64,000 nt of DNA from WLND01 sp040398845 (GCA_040398845.1 JBBATH010000015.1:1-64000); one strand, 5' to 3'; positions 17,383 through 25,893 are shown, numbered from the stretch's first letter. The notes: generated by a model from the letters alone, not told the origin. Translations and numbers: made by a program.

Positions 17383-18096
17383 TCAGCAGTTGACCTGGAG
17401 GCTCATCGGTGAATTGACCCGGTACCGACGGTCAGCCTCGATCCGCCAAACCGACTGGCGCCCGCGGACACTAAATGTCCAATCCGGGGCGCTCGACGGC
17501 TCGGCGACGAAGGCGGTGTCCTCGTCGATCCCGATGATCTTCGCCCCTTCGGTAACGAGGGGTCTCATCGCGAAGTCCGGCATCCATTTCGTGTAGCGAT
17601 CAAAGTGGGGCAGAACCCTTACTCCGGGGACGACGCCGAGTCCGTTGACTCCACCGCTGCGGGGGTGTCGAAAATCCGGCACATAGCCGGCGAGCGCCAT
17701 TGCTCCGGCGCTGCAGCCGGCGAGTGATGCCCCTGCCCGCCACTCACGCTCGATCGCCGACCACACCTTTGTCCCGGCGAGAGTCCGGGCCACATAGCTG
17801 GGATTGCCGCCAGAGAGGTAAATGAGGCCGGCGCCCTTGATCTTGTCGACCCATGCAGGGTCATCGGCATCGGCTCGCTTTCGAACATCGATGATGACCT
17901 GCTCTGCGCCGAGTCGGGCGGCTGAAGTCGCACCTAGGTCGTGCCAGCGCTTGAGCGATGACTCGCCCTCCGGAGCAGCAGCCGTTGCGAGCTGCACGTA
18001 GCGCTGCGGCCGTCCTTCGAGTAGCCAGGCCTCCACCTCAGCCATGACCGGGAGGTATTCGCCGCTTCCGACGAGGGCGATGCGTCCGGCTGTCAT
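17383..18096 (-). CDS. Peptidase S51-like (type 1 glutamine amidotransferase-like) protein
   Basis: A 237-residue protein starting at the ATG that overlaps the MFS gene's stop (ATGA). It has the S51/cyanophycinase-type core: RIALVGSGEYLPVM at the start, GAGLIYLSGGNPSYVARTL, and the nucleophile turn ASLAGCSAGAMALAG. In S51 peptidases the nucleophile is the Ser of a G-x-S-A-G motif; GCSAGA fits. PHFDRYTKWMPDF and IGIDEDTAFVAE complete the fold. By family it cleaves Asp-containing peptides or acts as an amidase in the cytoplasm. A longer open frame upstream is out-of-frame MFS sequence and not part of it. Confidence 0.75.
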   Translation of the reverse strand: MTAGRIALVGSGEYLPVMAEVEAWLLEGRPQRYVQLATAAAPEGESSLKRWHDLGATSAARLGAEQVIIDVRKRADADDPAWVDKIKGAGLIYLSGGNPSYVARTLAGTKVWSAIEREWRAGASLAGCSAGAMALAGYVPDFRHPRSGGVNGLGVVPGVRVLPHFDRYTKWMPDFAMRPLVTEGAKIIGIDEDTAFVAEPSSAPDWTFSVRGRQSVWRIEADRRYRVNSPMSLQVNC

Positions 18097-19340
18097 GAGC
18101 CCAGCGTACGAGAGTTCTTGCGCGTCGGGGTTGCCGCGGCCTGCTCGGCGGGTGACCGCATGGGACGCATGCGGTGGCGCCTGATCGGGGGACCTGCGGC
18201 CAGACCGATGGCGAGCCCGATGACGTGGAGGGCGACGCCTGCCCAGATCACAGTGGCGGTACCGAACACAAGCAGACTGCCAAAGACGGCGGACCCGAGG
18301 GCGAAGGCGCTCATTCGCAGGCTCGAAGCGGTCGTGAAGACCTGACCCCGCACCCGCTCTGGCGACTCTCGACTTCGAATGAGGAACATCGCAGTGAGCT
18401 GAGGCGCCTCGGTCAGCCCGATGATGAAGGCTGCGATGAGGACGAGCGGGGGGTTCTGCGCCAAGGCGATGGCGGCGAGCGCGATTCCGGAGATGATTGT
18501 CGTGACGATGACCGTGGCATCCGGGCGGGTCACCGGGAATCGGAGGAGGAGCCCGGCCGCGAGCACGCCACCAGCGGCCAAGCACCCGAAGATGACGCCT
18601 GTGAAGGCAAGTGAGCCGGTGAGTTGCTGGGCGATAAGGGGTGAGCAGATGAACACGGCTGCCTGACCCCCGAAGGCGATGGTCGTGATAATGATCGTGC
18701 GGCGCAGGGACAGGCGCCGAACGATGGTCGACATGCCGTGGCGGAGGTCGCTCACGAGCGAGTGGTGTGTATGCCGAGGGCGCGGGGCCAACGGGACGAA
18801 CCGCAGCATGATGAGAACGAGGATGAGCAGAGCGGCCGGGAGCCACAGCGGCGCGGTTATCGAGACCGCAAGGAGGGCGGCCGCTGCGGGAGGGCCAATA
18901 ATCGACGCGACGCTATAGGTGCCGGCATCTATGGAGTAAGCGCGCGGGAGCATCTGCGGCGTGACAAGCGGGGGTAGCTGCGCTGTCCAGGCACCAGTGA
19001 GTGCCGGGTAGGCGAGGCCGGTGACAGCAGCCAGGGCCATGAGTGCAGGCAACGGCGCGTGACCGATGAACACGGCAATTGCGATGATCCCGACCGAAAG
19101 TCCAAGCATCGCCATGCTGAATGCGCGGCGTGGCCTTCTGGAGCGGTCGAGTAAGGCTCCGACAACCGGGCCGCCGATGGCAGCCGCGCCGGTGAGTGAG
19201 GCGACAAGATATGAGCCGGTAGCCCCGCTGCCGAGAGTGGCGATCGAGACAAGCAATAGCGCAGGACCGGTTGCCTCGGTGGCGGCCCTGGCGAGGGTGG
19301 CGGTCGCGAGATAGGTGAGGAGATTCCGTCGCGGCACCAT
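18093..19340 (-). CDS. MFS efflux transporter
   Basis: A 415-residue transporter with twelve predicted helices, beginning NLLTYLATATLARAATEATG and carrying the inter-helix loop ALLDRSRRPRRAFS. The C-terminal ~35 residues are polar and Arg-rich. The start codon at 19340 lies within the ATACCC-GTAA-GGGTAT operator, so the CsoR-type regulator transcribed the other way very probably represses it. This suggests export of the regulator's effector (a metal complex, sulfane sulfur or a thiol compound). The true start might be slightly downstream because the annotated one overlaps the operator. The stop overlaps the next start. Confidence 0.8.
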   Translation of the reverse strand: MVPRRNLLTYLATATLARAATEATGPALLLVSIATLGSGATGSYLVASLTGAAAIGGPVVGALLDRSRRPRRAFSMAMLGLSVGIIAIAVFIGHAPLPALMALAAVTGLAYPALTGAWTAQLPPLVTPQMLPRAYSIDAGTYSVASIIGPPAAAALLAVSITAPLWLPAALLILVLIMLRFVPLAPRPRHTHHSLVSDLRHGMSTIVRRLSLRRTIIITTIAFGGQAAVFICSPLIAQQLTGSLAFTGVIFGCLAAGGVLAAGLLLRFPVTRPDATVIVTTIISGIALAAIALAQNPPLVLIAAFIIGLTEAPQLTAMFLIRSRESPERVRGQVFTTASSLRMSAFALGSAVFGSLLVFGTATVIWAGVALHVIGLAIGLAAGPPIRRHRMRPMRSPAEQAAATPTRKNSRTLGS

Positions 19341-19354
19341 ACCCGTAAGGGTAT
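19339..19354. promoter_or_regulatory. CsoR-family operator (ATACCC-GTAA-GGGTAT)
   Basis: A perfect 6-bp inverted repeat with a 4-bp spacer, the classic G/C-tract operator bound by CsoR/CstR/RcnR-type repressors. It sits 18 bases upstream of the regulator's ATG and covers the start codon of the divergent MFS gene, so one site can control both. Confidence 0.8.
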
Positions 19355-19372
19355 CGGGGTTACCATATCGCC

Positions 19373-19633
19373 ATGGATATCGAGCCTGAGGTCAGCCGCG
19401 ACATCATCACTAGGCTCAAGCGCGCTCGGGGTCAGATCGACGGCGTCATCAAGATGATCGAGGATGATCGGCCGTGCGCCGATGTCGTGACCCAGCTCGC
19501 AGCTGTGTCGAAGGCCCTCGATCGCGCCGGATTTAAGGTCGTCGCAACGGGCCTGCGTCAGTGCATTCTCGAGGGCGAGAACGCCCCGATGACCGAAGAG
19601 CAGCTTGAGAAGCTCTTCCTTTCACTCGCGTGA
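19373..19633 (+). CDS. CsoR/CstR-family (DUF156) transcriptional repressor
   Basis: An 86-residue all-helical repressor with the family start DIITRLKRARGQIDGVIKMIE, Cys35 in DRPCADV and Cys64 in LRQCILEG. Copper-sensing CsoR has a Cys-His-Cys set with His four residues before the second Cys. Here that position is Gly60, so the classical Cu(I) site is absent and only two Cys remain, as in persulfide-sensing CstR. The neighbour downstream is a PatB/MalY-type C-S lyase (coupled by GTGA), which releases sulfide from cysteine conjugates; this fits sulfur sensing. It probably binds the operator at 19339-19354 and represses itself and the MFS gene. Effector assignment is inference. Confidence 0.85.
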   Translation: MDIEPEVSRDIITRLKRARGQIDGVIKMIEDDRPCADVVTQLAAVSKALDRAGFKVVATGLRQCILEGENAPMTEEQLEKLFLSLA

Positions 19634-20790
19634 GCGTATTCGACGTCGAGACCATCTCGCTGGCCTCGCTTCGCCTGCGTACCAGCGCTAAGTGGCGCAC
19701 CTACGAGCCTGACGTCATCCCGGCTTGGGTGGCAGAGATGGACTTTCCGCTTGCGGAGCCGATCACCGCTGCCCTGCACGAGGCGATCGATCGCTCTGAT
19801 GTCGGCTACCGTTGGATAGGCGAGCTGCCCAATTCCCTCGCCAGTTTCGCGCGTGCCACCTGGGGATGGGACCTCAATCCAGACCACGTCGTTGTACTGC
19901 CCGATGTCCTGACCGCCGTTGCCCAGGCGATATTTGCGCTCACTGCACCAGGCGAAGGTGTCGTCGTGAACACCCCCGTCTACGCCCCGTTCTTCAGCAC
20001 CGTTCGAGGTATCTGTGGGCGCGAACTCGTCGACGTCCCGCTCCTTCGCGACACGGGCGGCCGCTACGAACTCGACCTTGAGGGCCTTGCCGCAGCATTC
20101 GCTCGGGAGGAGGTGACCGCTTATCTCCTCTGCAGCCCGCACAATCCGACGGGGCTCACCCCCTCCGCCGATACCCTGGCGGCTATCGCCGAGCTTTCGC
20201 TCATCCACGGCGTCGCCGTAATCGCCGATGAGATACACGCCCCGCTCGCTCATCCGGGCACCATCCACACGCCATTCCTGTCGGTGTCGTCCAGCGACCT
20301 CACCGCCGTGTCGCTCATGTCCGCGTCAAAGGCCTGGAACATCGCAGGGGCAAAGTGTGCGCAGGTGGTGGCCGGATCGACTCGGGTCATGGACATCATG
20401 GCCGAGCGGGTGCCGCTTGAGGTGACCTATGCGACCGGGCACTTCGGGGTCATCGCCTCGGTCGCCGCCTATCGCGACGGAGGACCGTGGCTCGAACAGG
20501 TGCGAGCCCAGATCGCCACGAACGCGCACGCTGTTCATGAACAGGTGTCCGCGTCGTTACCCACGGTTCAATATGTGCCCCCCACCTCGTCGTATCTTGC
20601 GTGGATGGACTTCTCCGCATCTGGCATCGCCGGTGATCCGTCGGAGTTCTTCCTTGCACGGGCGCGGGTAGCAGTGAGCGCTGGCCCCACATTCGGTGCC
20701 GGTGGCGAAGGCCACATCCGCTTGAACTTCGGCACGACTCCGTCGATTCTCGCGGAGATCCTCGCTCGACTTACCCGCTCATTGCCGTGA
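19630..20790 (+). CDS. PatB/MalY-type PLP-dependent C-S lyase / aminotransferase
   Basis: A 386-residue fold-type I PLP enzyme. The start WRTYEPDVIPAWVAEMDFPLAEPI and GYRWIG are the MalY/PatB signature. LLCSPHNPTGL and VIADEIHAPL contribute the Asn and Asp that hold PLP, and SLMSASKAWNIAGAKCA holds the Schiff-base Lys. Family members cleave cystathionine or cysteine S-conjugates to pyruvate, ammonia and a thiol; some act as aminotransferases. GTG 19630 overlaps the stop of the CsoR-like gene, so enzyme and regulator are coupled, suggesting the reaction's thiol/sulfide product or substrate is what the regulator senses. Confidence 0.88.
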   Translation: MSVFDVETISLASLRLRTSAKWRTYEPDVIPAWVAEMDFPLAEPITAALHEAIDRSDVGYRWIGELPNSLASFARATWGWDLNPDHVVVLPDVLTAVAQAIFALTAPGEGVVVNTPVYAPFFSTVRGICGRELVDVPLLRDTGGRYELDLEGLAAAFAREEVTAYLLCSPHNPTGLTPSADTLAAIAELSLIHGVAVIADEIHAPLAHPGTIHTPFLSVSSSDLTAVSLMSASKAWNIAGAKCAQVVAGSTRVMDIMAERVPLEVTYATGHFGVIASVAAYRDGGPWLEQVRAQIATNAHAVHEQVSASLPTVQYVPPTSSYLAWMDFSASGIAGDPSEFFLARARVAVSAGPTFGAGGEGHIRLNFGTTPSILAEILARLTRSLP

Positions 20791-20803
20791 TCGCTGGCAC
20801 AAA

Positions 20804-21436
20804 GTGACGGTAATGACGCCTACTAAGGGTGCCTCGGTGCAAGGGCGGGTTCGACTGCGGGTGCGCACACTTGCAACTGCATTTCTCTTCGGACTCATGA
20901 TCCTCGTGCCACTTGGCGGTAACGCTGCTGCGGACCCTGTCACCGCTTCGATTTCGAGCGCACCGATTGGTTCAAGCATCATCACCATCGGAGACTCGGT
21001 AATGCTCGGTGCCCGTGGCGTGATGAAGAAGAACGGCATCGCTATCGTCGACGCGCGAAAGAATCGACAGGCGGCAGCGGGGCCCGCACTGCTGCGGAAG
21101 CGCGGCACGAGTCTGCCGACGAATGTGGTCGTGCACCTCGGTACGAACGGAACCTTCACCGCGGATGAGTGCGTGGCTATGATCAAGGCCGCCGGGCCAA
21201 CGCGCCGAGTCTTCTTCCTTACCCTTGCAGTGCCGCGCCCGTGGGAGGCAAAGAATAATGCGGTGATCCGATCATGCGTCGCGGCTCACCCGGGTCAGGC
21301 GTTCATCATCGACTGGCACGCAATGGCGGCGAGCCATCCGAAGTGGCTCTACTCCGATCGCATCCACCTGAGGCCGGCGGGGGCAAAGGGCTACGCGTCG
21401 ATGATCGAGCTGGCCGTGGCCGCCACCGACTCCTGA
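20804..21436 (+). CDS. Secreted SGNH-type hydrolase / acetyltransferase-associated domain
   Basis: A 210-residue protein with a signal peptide (hydrophobic LATAFLFGLMILVPLGGNAAA). Block I is IITIGDSVMLGA, the Asn block is VVHLGTNGTF, and the C-terminal YSDRIHLRPAGAKGYASM gives the Asp-x-x-His pair, so the SGNH triad is present. Such domains occur as the extracytoplasmic half of OatA-like peptidoglycan O-acetyltransferases or as free esterases; here there is no acyltransferase-3 part. GTG 20804 is taken as start; ATG 20813 is an alternative. It follows the PLP enzyme by 13 bases. Confidence 0.8.
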   Translation: MTVMTPTKGASVQGRVRLRVRTLATAFLFGLMILVPLGGNAAADPVTASISSAPIGSSIITIGDSVMLGARGVMKKNGIAIVDARKNRQAAAGPALLRKRGTSLPTNVVVHLGTNGTFTADECVAMIKAAGPTRRVFFLTLAVPRPWEAKNNAVIRSCVAAHPGQAFIIDWHAMAASHPKWLYSDRIHLRPAGAKGYASMIELAVAATDS

Positions 21437-21484
21437 TGAAGTTGCGTGACCTATCCCACAGTCAGATTGGATCGGGACACCGGG

Positions 21485-21506
21485 CCTTGTGCAGTTCGTC
21501 ACAAGG
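21485..21506 (+). terminator. 7-bp hairpin upstream of pckG
   Basis: CCTTGTG (21485-21491) pairs with CACAAGG (21500-21506) and is followed within ten bases by TTTT. It may end the SGNH transcript or be an operator for pckG. Confidence 0.45.
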
Positions 21507-21602
21507 AAGCGTTTTCACGCCACTTCATGGTGAATTTCAGTCCGCGGGGGAGCATGCTAAGCGCACGCCGATGTCGGCAACCCTTCTTCGTCTGGAGTCC
21601 GA

Positions 21603-23426
21603 ATGAGCATCCCTGGTCTGGAGAATCCCCCAACCCGCAATAAGCAGTTGCTCGAATGGGTCGACGAGATGGCGGCGCTCGCAAAGCCGGAGCGCGTGAT
21701 CTGGTGCGACGGCTCCCAAGATGAGTGGGATCGACTCACCGAGCAGATGGTCGAGGCAGGCACCTTCACCCGGCTCAATCCAGCAATCCGTCCGAACTCC
21801 TTTCTCGCGCGATCGAGTCCGAGCGATGTGGCGCGCGTTGAGGATCGCACCTTCATTTGCTCCCAGAAGGAGATCGACGCAGGACCCACGAACAATTGGT
21901 CCGAGCCCGCCGAGATGCGTGGCACCCTCAAGGGGCTCTTCGACGGCGCAATGCGCGGTCGCACGATGTATGTCGTTCCTTTCTCGATGGGCCCCCTCGG
22001 TTCGCGAATCGCGCAACTCGGCGTCGAGATCACCGATTCGCCCTATGTCGTTGTGAACATGCGCATCATGACCCGGATGGGTCAAGCAGCCCTCGACCAG
22101 ATCGGCGAGCACGGCGACTTCGTCCCGGCCATCCACTCGGTCGGCTACCCCCTCATTGACGCAGACGGCGCCGCGCGCGATGACGTGAGCTGGCCCTGCA
22201 ACAGTGTGAAGTACATTGCCCACTTCCCGGAGACCCGCGAGATCTGGTCCTTCGGTTCCGGCTACGGCGGCAACGCGCTCCTGGGCAAGAAGTGTTTCGC
22301 ATTGCGAATTGCTTCGGCCATGGCACGCGATGAGGGCTGGCTCGCCGAGCACATGCTTATCCTCAAGCTCACCTCTCCGAAGCAGACGGTTCACTACATC
22401 ACTGCGGCATTCCCTTCCGCTTGCGGCAAGACGAACCTCGCGATGCTTGAGCCAACCGTGCCCGGCTGGAAGGTCGAAACGGTCGGTGACGACATCACCT
22501 GGATGCGTTTCGGCGACGACGGCCGCCTGCGCGCGATCAATCCGGAGGCTGGCTTCTTCGGCGTGGCACCGGGCACCGGTATGGCGACCAACGCCAATGC
22601 CGTGAAGACGTTGTACGCCAACTGCATCTACACGAACGTCGCGCTCACTGACGACGGCGACATCTGGTGGGAGGGCCTGACGGACGAGGCGCCCGCTCAC
22701 CTCATCGACTGGAAGGGCAACGACTGGACCCCGGCATCGGCTGAGCCGTCAAGCCACCCGAATGCTCGCTTTACCGCGCCTGCCGGACAGTGCCCCTCGA
22801 TCGCTCCGAACTGGGAGGATCCAGCGGGCGTGCCGATCGATGCAATCCTGTTTGGCGGACGCCGCGCCACGAACGTCCCACTCGTGACCGAGTCCTTCGA
22901 CTGGAACCACGGCGTTTACATGGGTTCGACCGTATCGAGTGAGAAGACTGCTGCCGCCGAGGGCACGGTTGGTGAGCTGCGGCGTGACCCGTTTGCGATG
23001 CTGCCCTTCTGCGGCTACAACATGGCCGACTACTGGAGCCACTGGCTGACGGTCGGCGGGTTCACCACCCCCGAGAAGCTGCCGCGAATCTTCCAGGTGA
23101 ACTGGTTTCGCAAGGATGCTGCGGGGGAGTACATCTGGCCGGGCTATGGTGAGAATTCTCGCGTCCTCGAGTGGATCATTAATCGCCTCGACGACAGCGC
23201 CGAGGCGGTTGAAACCCCGATCGGCCTACTCCCGGCTCCGGGTGCCTTGAACTTCGAGGGCCTTGACCTGACTGAGGCGCAGATCGAGGACCTGTTCGCT
23301 GTTCGCGTCGAAAACTGGCTGGCAGAGGCCGACCTCACGAGCGATTACTACGACCTGTTTGGCGATCGCGTGCCGGCTGCGCTACGCGATCAGCTCGCCG
23401 CACTACGCGAGCGCCTTACCAAGTAG
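21603..23426 (+). CDS. pckG: Phosphoenolpyruvate carboxykinase (GTP)
   Basis: A 607-residue enzyme converting oxaloacetate plus GTP to PEP, CO2 and GDP: the entry to gluconeogenesis, or anaplerosis in reverse. Visible landmarks are VIWCDGSQDEWDRL, the substrate loop TMYVVPFSMGPLGS, the kinase-1a P-loop FPSACGKTNLAML with the hyper-reactive Cys, and GFFGVAPGTGMATN, all as in GTP-dependent PEPCKs. NPNAVKTL-like sequence (NANAVKTLYAN) and RDPFAMLPFCGYNMADYW follow. Length is normal. ATG 21603 follows GGAG at about 9 bases. It is monocistronic, ending at the hairpins before the convergent argF. Confidence 0.95.
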   Translation: MSIPGLENPPTRNKQLLEWVDEMAALAKPERVIWCDGSQDEWDRLTEQMVEAGTFTRLNPAIRPNSFLARSSPSDVARVEDRTFICSQKEIDAGPTNNWSEPAEMRGTLKGLFDGAMRGRTMYVVPFSMGPLGSRIAQLGVEITDSPYVVVNMRIMTRMGQAALDQIGEHGDFVPAIHSVGYPLIDADGAARDDVSWPCNSVKYIAHFPETREIWSFGSGYGGNALLGKKCFALRIASAMARDEGWLAEHMLILKLTSPKQTVHYITAAFPSACGKTNLAMLEPTVPGWKVETVGDDITWMRFGDDGRLRAINPEAGFFGVAPGTGMATNANAVKTLYANCIYTNVALTDDGDIWWEGLTDEAPAHLIDWKGNDWTPASAEPSSHPNARFTAPAGQCPSIAPNWEDPAGVPIDAILFGGRRATNVPLVTESFDWNHGVYMGSTVSSEKTAAAEGTVGELRRDPFAMLPFCGYNMADYWSHWLTVGGFTTPEKLPRIFQVNWFRKDAAGEYIWPGYGENSRVLEWIINRLDDSAEAVETPIGLLPAPGALNFEGLDLTEAQIEDLFAVRVENWLAEADLTSDYYDLFGDRVPAALRDQLAALRERLTK

Positions 23427-23432
23427 CGAAGC

Positions 23433-23490
23433 AGCCGGGTACTTCCCGGCTTCGGGTCACCCCGCCCGAACGTTGTGGGGCTGGGCGGGG
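23433..23490. terminator. Two GC-rich hairpins between convergent pckG and argF
   Basis: AGCCGGG (23433-23439) pairs with CCCGGCT (23445-23451). CCCCGCCC (23460-23467) pairs with GGGCGGGG (23483-23490). Together they separate two convergent genes and likely terminate both. Confidence 0.65.
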
Positions 23491-23507
23491 GGGCCGGTCC
23501 GGCGGGG

Positions 23508-24500
23508 TTAGGTGGCGAGCGTTGCCACGAGGACCGCTTTGATGCTGTGCATACGATTCTGGGCCTGCTCGAACACGATGCTCGTCTCCGACTCGAAGAC
23601 CTCGCCTGTTACCTCAACACCGTCGACCAGCCCGAAATCGTCGGCGATCCGGCGGCCGATGGCCGTGTTCTGGTCGTGGTAGGCGGGCAGGCAGTGCATG
23701 AACCGGGCATCGTCACGGCCGGTGAGCGCCATGAGTGCGCTGTCAACGCGGTAGGGAGTGAGGGCGGCGATGCGCTCGGCCCATACGTCGACCGGCTCGC
23801 CCATGGAGACCCACACGTCGGTGTGGACGAACTGGGCTCCGGCAATACCCTCTTCTGTGTCATCGGTGATGGTGATGCGGGCGCCACTTGCCGAGGCACG
23901 CTCGCGTGCAAGCGTCTGAACTTCTTCATTGGGCCACAGATGTTGTGGGGCGACGATGCGGACGTCCGCCCCCATGATTGCTCCCATGACGAGCAGGGAA
24001 TTGCCCATGTTGTATCGCGCGTCACCCACATATGCGTACGAGATCTCCGGGCCGGTGGCGTGCTCGCGCATGGTGAGGAAGTCAGCGAGCATCTGGGTCG
24101 GATGCCAAGTGTCGGTGAGTCCGTTGTAGACCGGCACCCTCGAATAGCGGGCGAGTTCCTCGACGTTGGCGTGGTCAGCCCCTCGGTACTCGATCCCGTC
24201 GAACAGCTCAGCGAGCACCCTCGCCGTGTCGGCCACCGATTCCTTGTGGCCAATCTGCGAGGTGGAGGGATCCAGGACACTCACATGGCCGCCCTGATCG
24301 CGCATGGCAATTTCGAACGAGATCTTGGTGCGGGTCGATGTCTTCTCGAAGATGAGCGCTAGTTGCTTGCCGCTCAGTCGGGGGATCTCGGTTCCTGAAC
24401 GCTTTGCGAATTTCAGCTCCGCTGCGAGCACGAGCAGCTGATCGAGTTCGTCGGCGGTGAAGTCCGATTCCTTGAGAAAGTTGCGTCCGGCCAGTGTCAT
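23508..24500 (-). CDS. argF: Ornithine carbamoyltransferase
   Basis: A 330-residue enzyme making citrulline from ornithine and carbamoyl phosphate in arginine synthesis. The carbamoyl-phosphate loop is FEKTSTRTKISFE, followed by HPTQMLADFLT, the ornithine-side DVWVSMGE and the catalytic MHCLPAYHD. ATG 24500 is preferred over GTG 24509 on alignment with the family start (TLAGRNFLKESDFTADEL). It is the last gene of a possible trxA-whiB-argF unit on the minus strand, with only 24 bases after whiB. No other arg genes are adjacent, so argF is unlinked from the usual cluster; a catabolic arginine deiminase role cannot be excluded. Confidence 0.93.
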   Translation of the reverse strand: MTLAGRNFLKESDFTADELDQLLVLAAELKFAKRSGTEIPRLSGKQLALIFEKTSTRTKISFEIAMRDQGGHVSVLDPSTSQIGHKESVADTARVLAELFDGIEYRGADHANVEELARYSRVPVYNGLTDTWHPTQMLADFLTMREHATGPEISYAYVGDARYNMGNSLLVMGAIMGADVRIVAPQHLWPNEEVQTLARERASASGARITITDDTEEGIAGAQFVHTDVWVSMGEPVDVWAERIAALTPYRVDSALMALTGRDDARFMHCLPAYHDQNTAIGRRIADDFGLVDGVEVTGEVFESETSIVFEQAQNRMHSIKAVLVATLAT

Positions 24501-24524
24501 CCTGCACACGTTAGCGCCCCGGTG

Positions 24525-24896
24525 TCAGGCGATCCCAAGCACCCGAGGTGAGACGGCTTCAGCGATCTCCCGAGCCGCAGCACGGATGCCCTCGCCCTGC
24601 GCCCGCGGGTAGTGCCGCGAGTCCAAACGGGCAAAGATGACCTCGCGCTCGCTCTCAGAGAGCCCACCCCACACCCCGTACGGTTCGCGCGCCCTCACTG
24701 CGTAGTCGGCGCACTCGAGGCGCACTGGGCATCCGGCGCACACGAGTTTCGCGCCGCGATCGCGTTTGGCCCGTGCGGTGCCACGCTCATTTTGAGGATG
24801 GAAGAAGAGGAGGGGGTCGGTCTCTCGACAAGACCCGAATTCCTGCCAAGACCATCGAACGTCGCAGGGCACCTGTGCGAGCGGTTGTTGGGGCAT
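24525..24896 (-). CDS. WhiB-family iron-sulfur transcription factor
   Basis: A 123-residue protein with the four Wbl cysteines: one in FGSCRETDPLLFF, then C-x-x-C-x5-C in LVCAGCPVRLECADYA, which bind a [4Fe-4S] cluster sensitive to redox or NO. The turn GVWGGLSESER is invariant in the family. The C-terminal extension (RLDSRHYPRAQGEGIRAAAR...) is basic and may contact DNA. Wbl proteins act with the primary sigma factor in actinobacteria. It lies 67 bases downstream of thioredoxin on the same strand, a suggestive redox pairing. Which Wbl class it belongs to cannot be decided from sequence alone. Confidence 0.9.
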   Translation of the reverse strand: MPQQPLAQVPCDVRWSWQEFGSCRETDPLLFFHPQNERGTARAKRDRGAKLVCAGCPVRLECADYAVRAREPYGVWGGLSESEREVIFARLDSRHYPRAQGEGIRAAAREIAEAVSPRVLGIA

Positions 24897-24963
24897 AACC
24901 TCAAAGTAGGGGGGTGAAGAAAGCCAACACATGGTCATTGGTCCCGATATCACCGGGCGAAGG

Positions 24964-25332
24964 TCACGTGGCTGGCTGGGAGCCGGGAAGCGAGGCTCGA
25001 AGGGTATCCATGTCGACATCACGGACGGCTTGGACCAGATTGGCGAGATTCGGCTCAGCGAGTGCGCCAGCCTGAGAGAACACGACGATGCCATCGCGAA
25101 TAGCCATGAGGGTAGGGATGGACGAGATGCCGGCCGCGGTGGCGAGACCCTGTTCGGCCTCGGTGTCGATCTTCGCGAAGACAATATCGGGGTGCTGAGC
25201 GGACACCTTCTCGAACACTGGGCCGAATGTGCGGCACGGACCGCACCACGCCGCCCAGAAGTCGATGAAGACGATTGGGTGTTCGGCGATGGTGCGTGCG
25301 AAGGATTCTTCGGTGACATTCACGGTGGCCAT
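24964..25332 (-). CDS. trxA: Thioredoxin
   Basis: A 122-residue cytoplasmic disulfide reductase with the active site FWAAWCGPCRTF, the cis-Pro loop SSIPTLMAI and the usual DTEAEQGLATAAGI strand. ATG 25332 gives the standard N-terminus ATVNVTEESFA. One copy of a repeated 13-bp motif (25352-25364) ends 20 bases upstream of the start codon, in the expected promoter or leader. It is followed on the same strand by a WhiB gene. Confidence 0.93.
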   Translation of the reverse strand: MATVNVTEESFARTIAEHPIVFIDFWAAWCGPCRTFGPVFEKVSAQHPDIVFAKIDTEAEQGLATAAGISSIPTLMAIRDGIVVFSQAGALAEPNLANLVQAVRDVDMDTLRASLPGSQPAT

Positions 25333-25351
25333 GGAAACACGGTACAACCCC

Positions 25352-25545
25352 GGTCATTTCATCCGGAATCCGGCTGAGATAGCCAAGTTTCTCGTCAGAT
25401 GACTGTGTAAATGGTCATTTCATCCTGAGGGCAGGTCTGAAGAAGTTGGCGGCCGATAGTCCTGTGGTCGGGGATGAAATGACCACAACCACACTCAAAT
25501 GACCACTTTTTTGGCCAGTTGCGCCGGATACTGGATGAAACGACC
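25352..25545. repeat. Five copies of a 13-bp motif (GGTCATTTCATCC) between divergent genes
   Basis: Exact copies on the plus strand are at 25352-25364 and 25413-25425. An exact reverse-complement copy is at 25472-25484. Variants in reverse orientation are at 25492-25504 (partial, CAAATGACC) and 25533-25545 (one mismatch). They fill the 255-base space between trxA (leftward) and the DUF3039 gene (rightward). Repeated sites in both orientations suggest a cooperative DNA-binding regulator. Confidence 0.8.
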
Positions 25546-25587
25546 GGGGGGGGGCTTGCGCTGGACGCGGGCCCTGGCCGGCGAAAT

Positions 25588-25893
25588 ATGATGACCCCCA
25601 TGAGGCGATCAGTGACCCTGGCCAGTACGCCGCTCGAATCCCCCGGGCTCTCCGGCGGAACCCTGCTCGAGGAGCGCCTCGAGTTCACCGATGATGGCGA
25701 TCATGAGCGCTTCGCACACTACGTCGAAAAGAACAAGATCGTTGAGAGCGCCGTCACCGGGACGCCAGTGAAGGCCCTGTGCGGCAAGGTGTGGATTCCC
25801 AACCGGGATCCATCCAAGTTCCCGATCTGCCCCGACTGCGACAACATCCACAAGGGGCTGCCGCGTGGCGGCGACTCGGGGAAGGACTCCTGA
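25588..25893 (+). CDS. DUF3039 family protein
   Basis: A 101-residue actinobacterial protein with the family's zinc-binding look: ALCGKVWIPNRDPSKFPICPDCDNIHKGL, in which one Cys precedes a C-x-x-C pair. The middle HERFAHYVEKNKIVESAVTGTPVKAL is the conserved family segment. ATG 25588, 25591 and 25600 are all possible starts; none has a strong ribosome site. Its promoter lies in the repeat-rich region 25352-25545. The stop overlaps the next reading frame by CTGA. Function unknown. Confidence 0.85.
   Translation: MMTPMRRSVTLASTPLESPGLSGGTLLEERLEFTDDGDHERFAHYVEKNKIVESAVTGTPVKALCGKVWIPNRDPSKFPICPDCDNIHKGLPRGGDSGKDS

Noticed and set aside
18097..18846. Long N-terminal extension of the S51-like protein
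   Set aside because: Pro/Arg/His-rich shadow of the MFS gene in another frame; the true start is the ATGA overlap.
23475..24362. 295-codon plus-strand frame opposite argF
   Set aside because: Antisense shadow of a certain argF gene.
25546..25555. G-run upstream of the DUF3039 start as a phase-variable tract
   Set aside because: A single short homopolymer in GC-rich intergenic DNA; nothing else supports phase variation.
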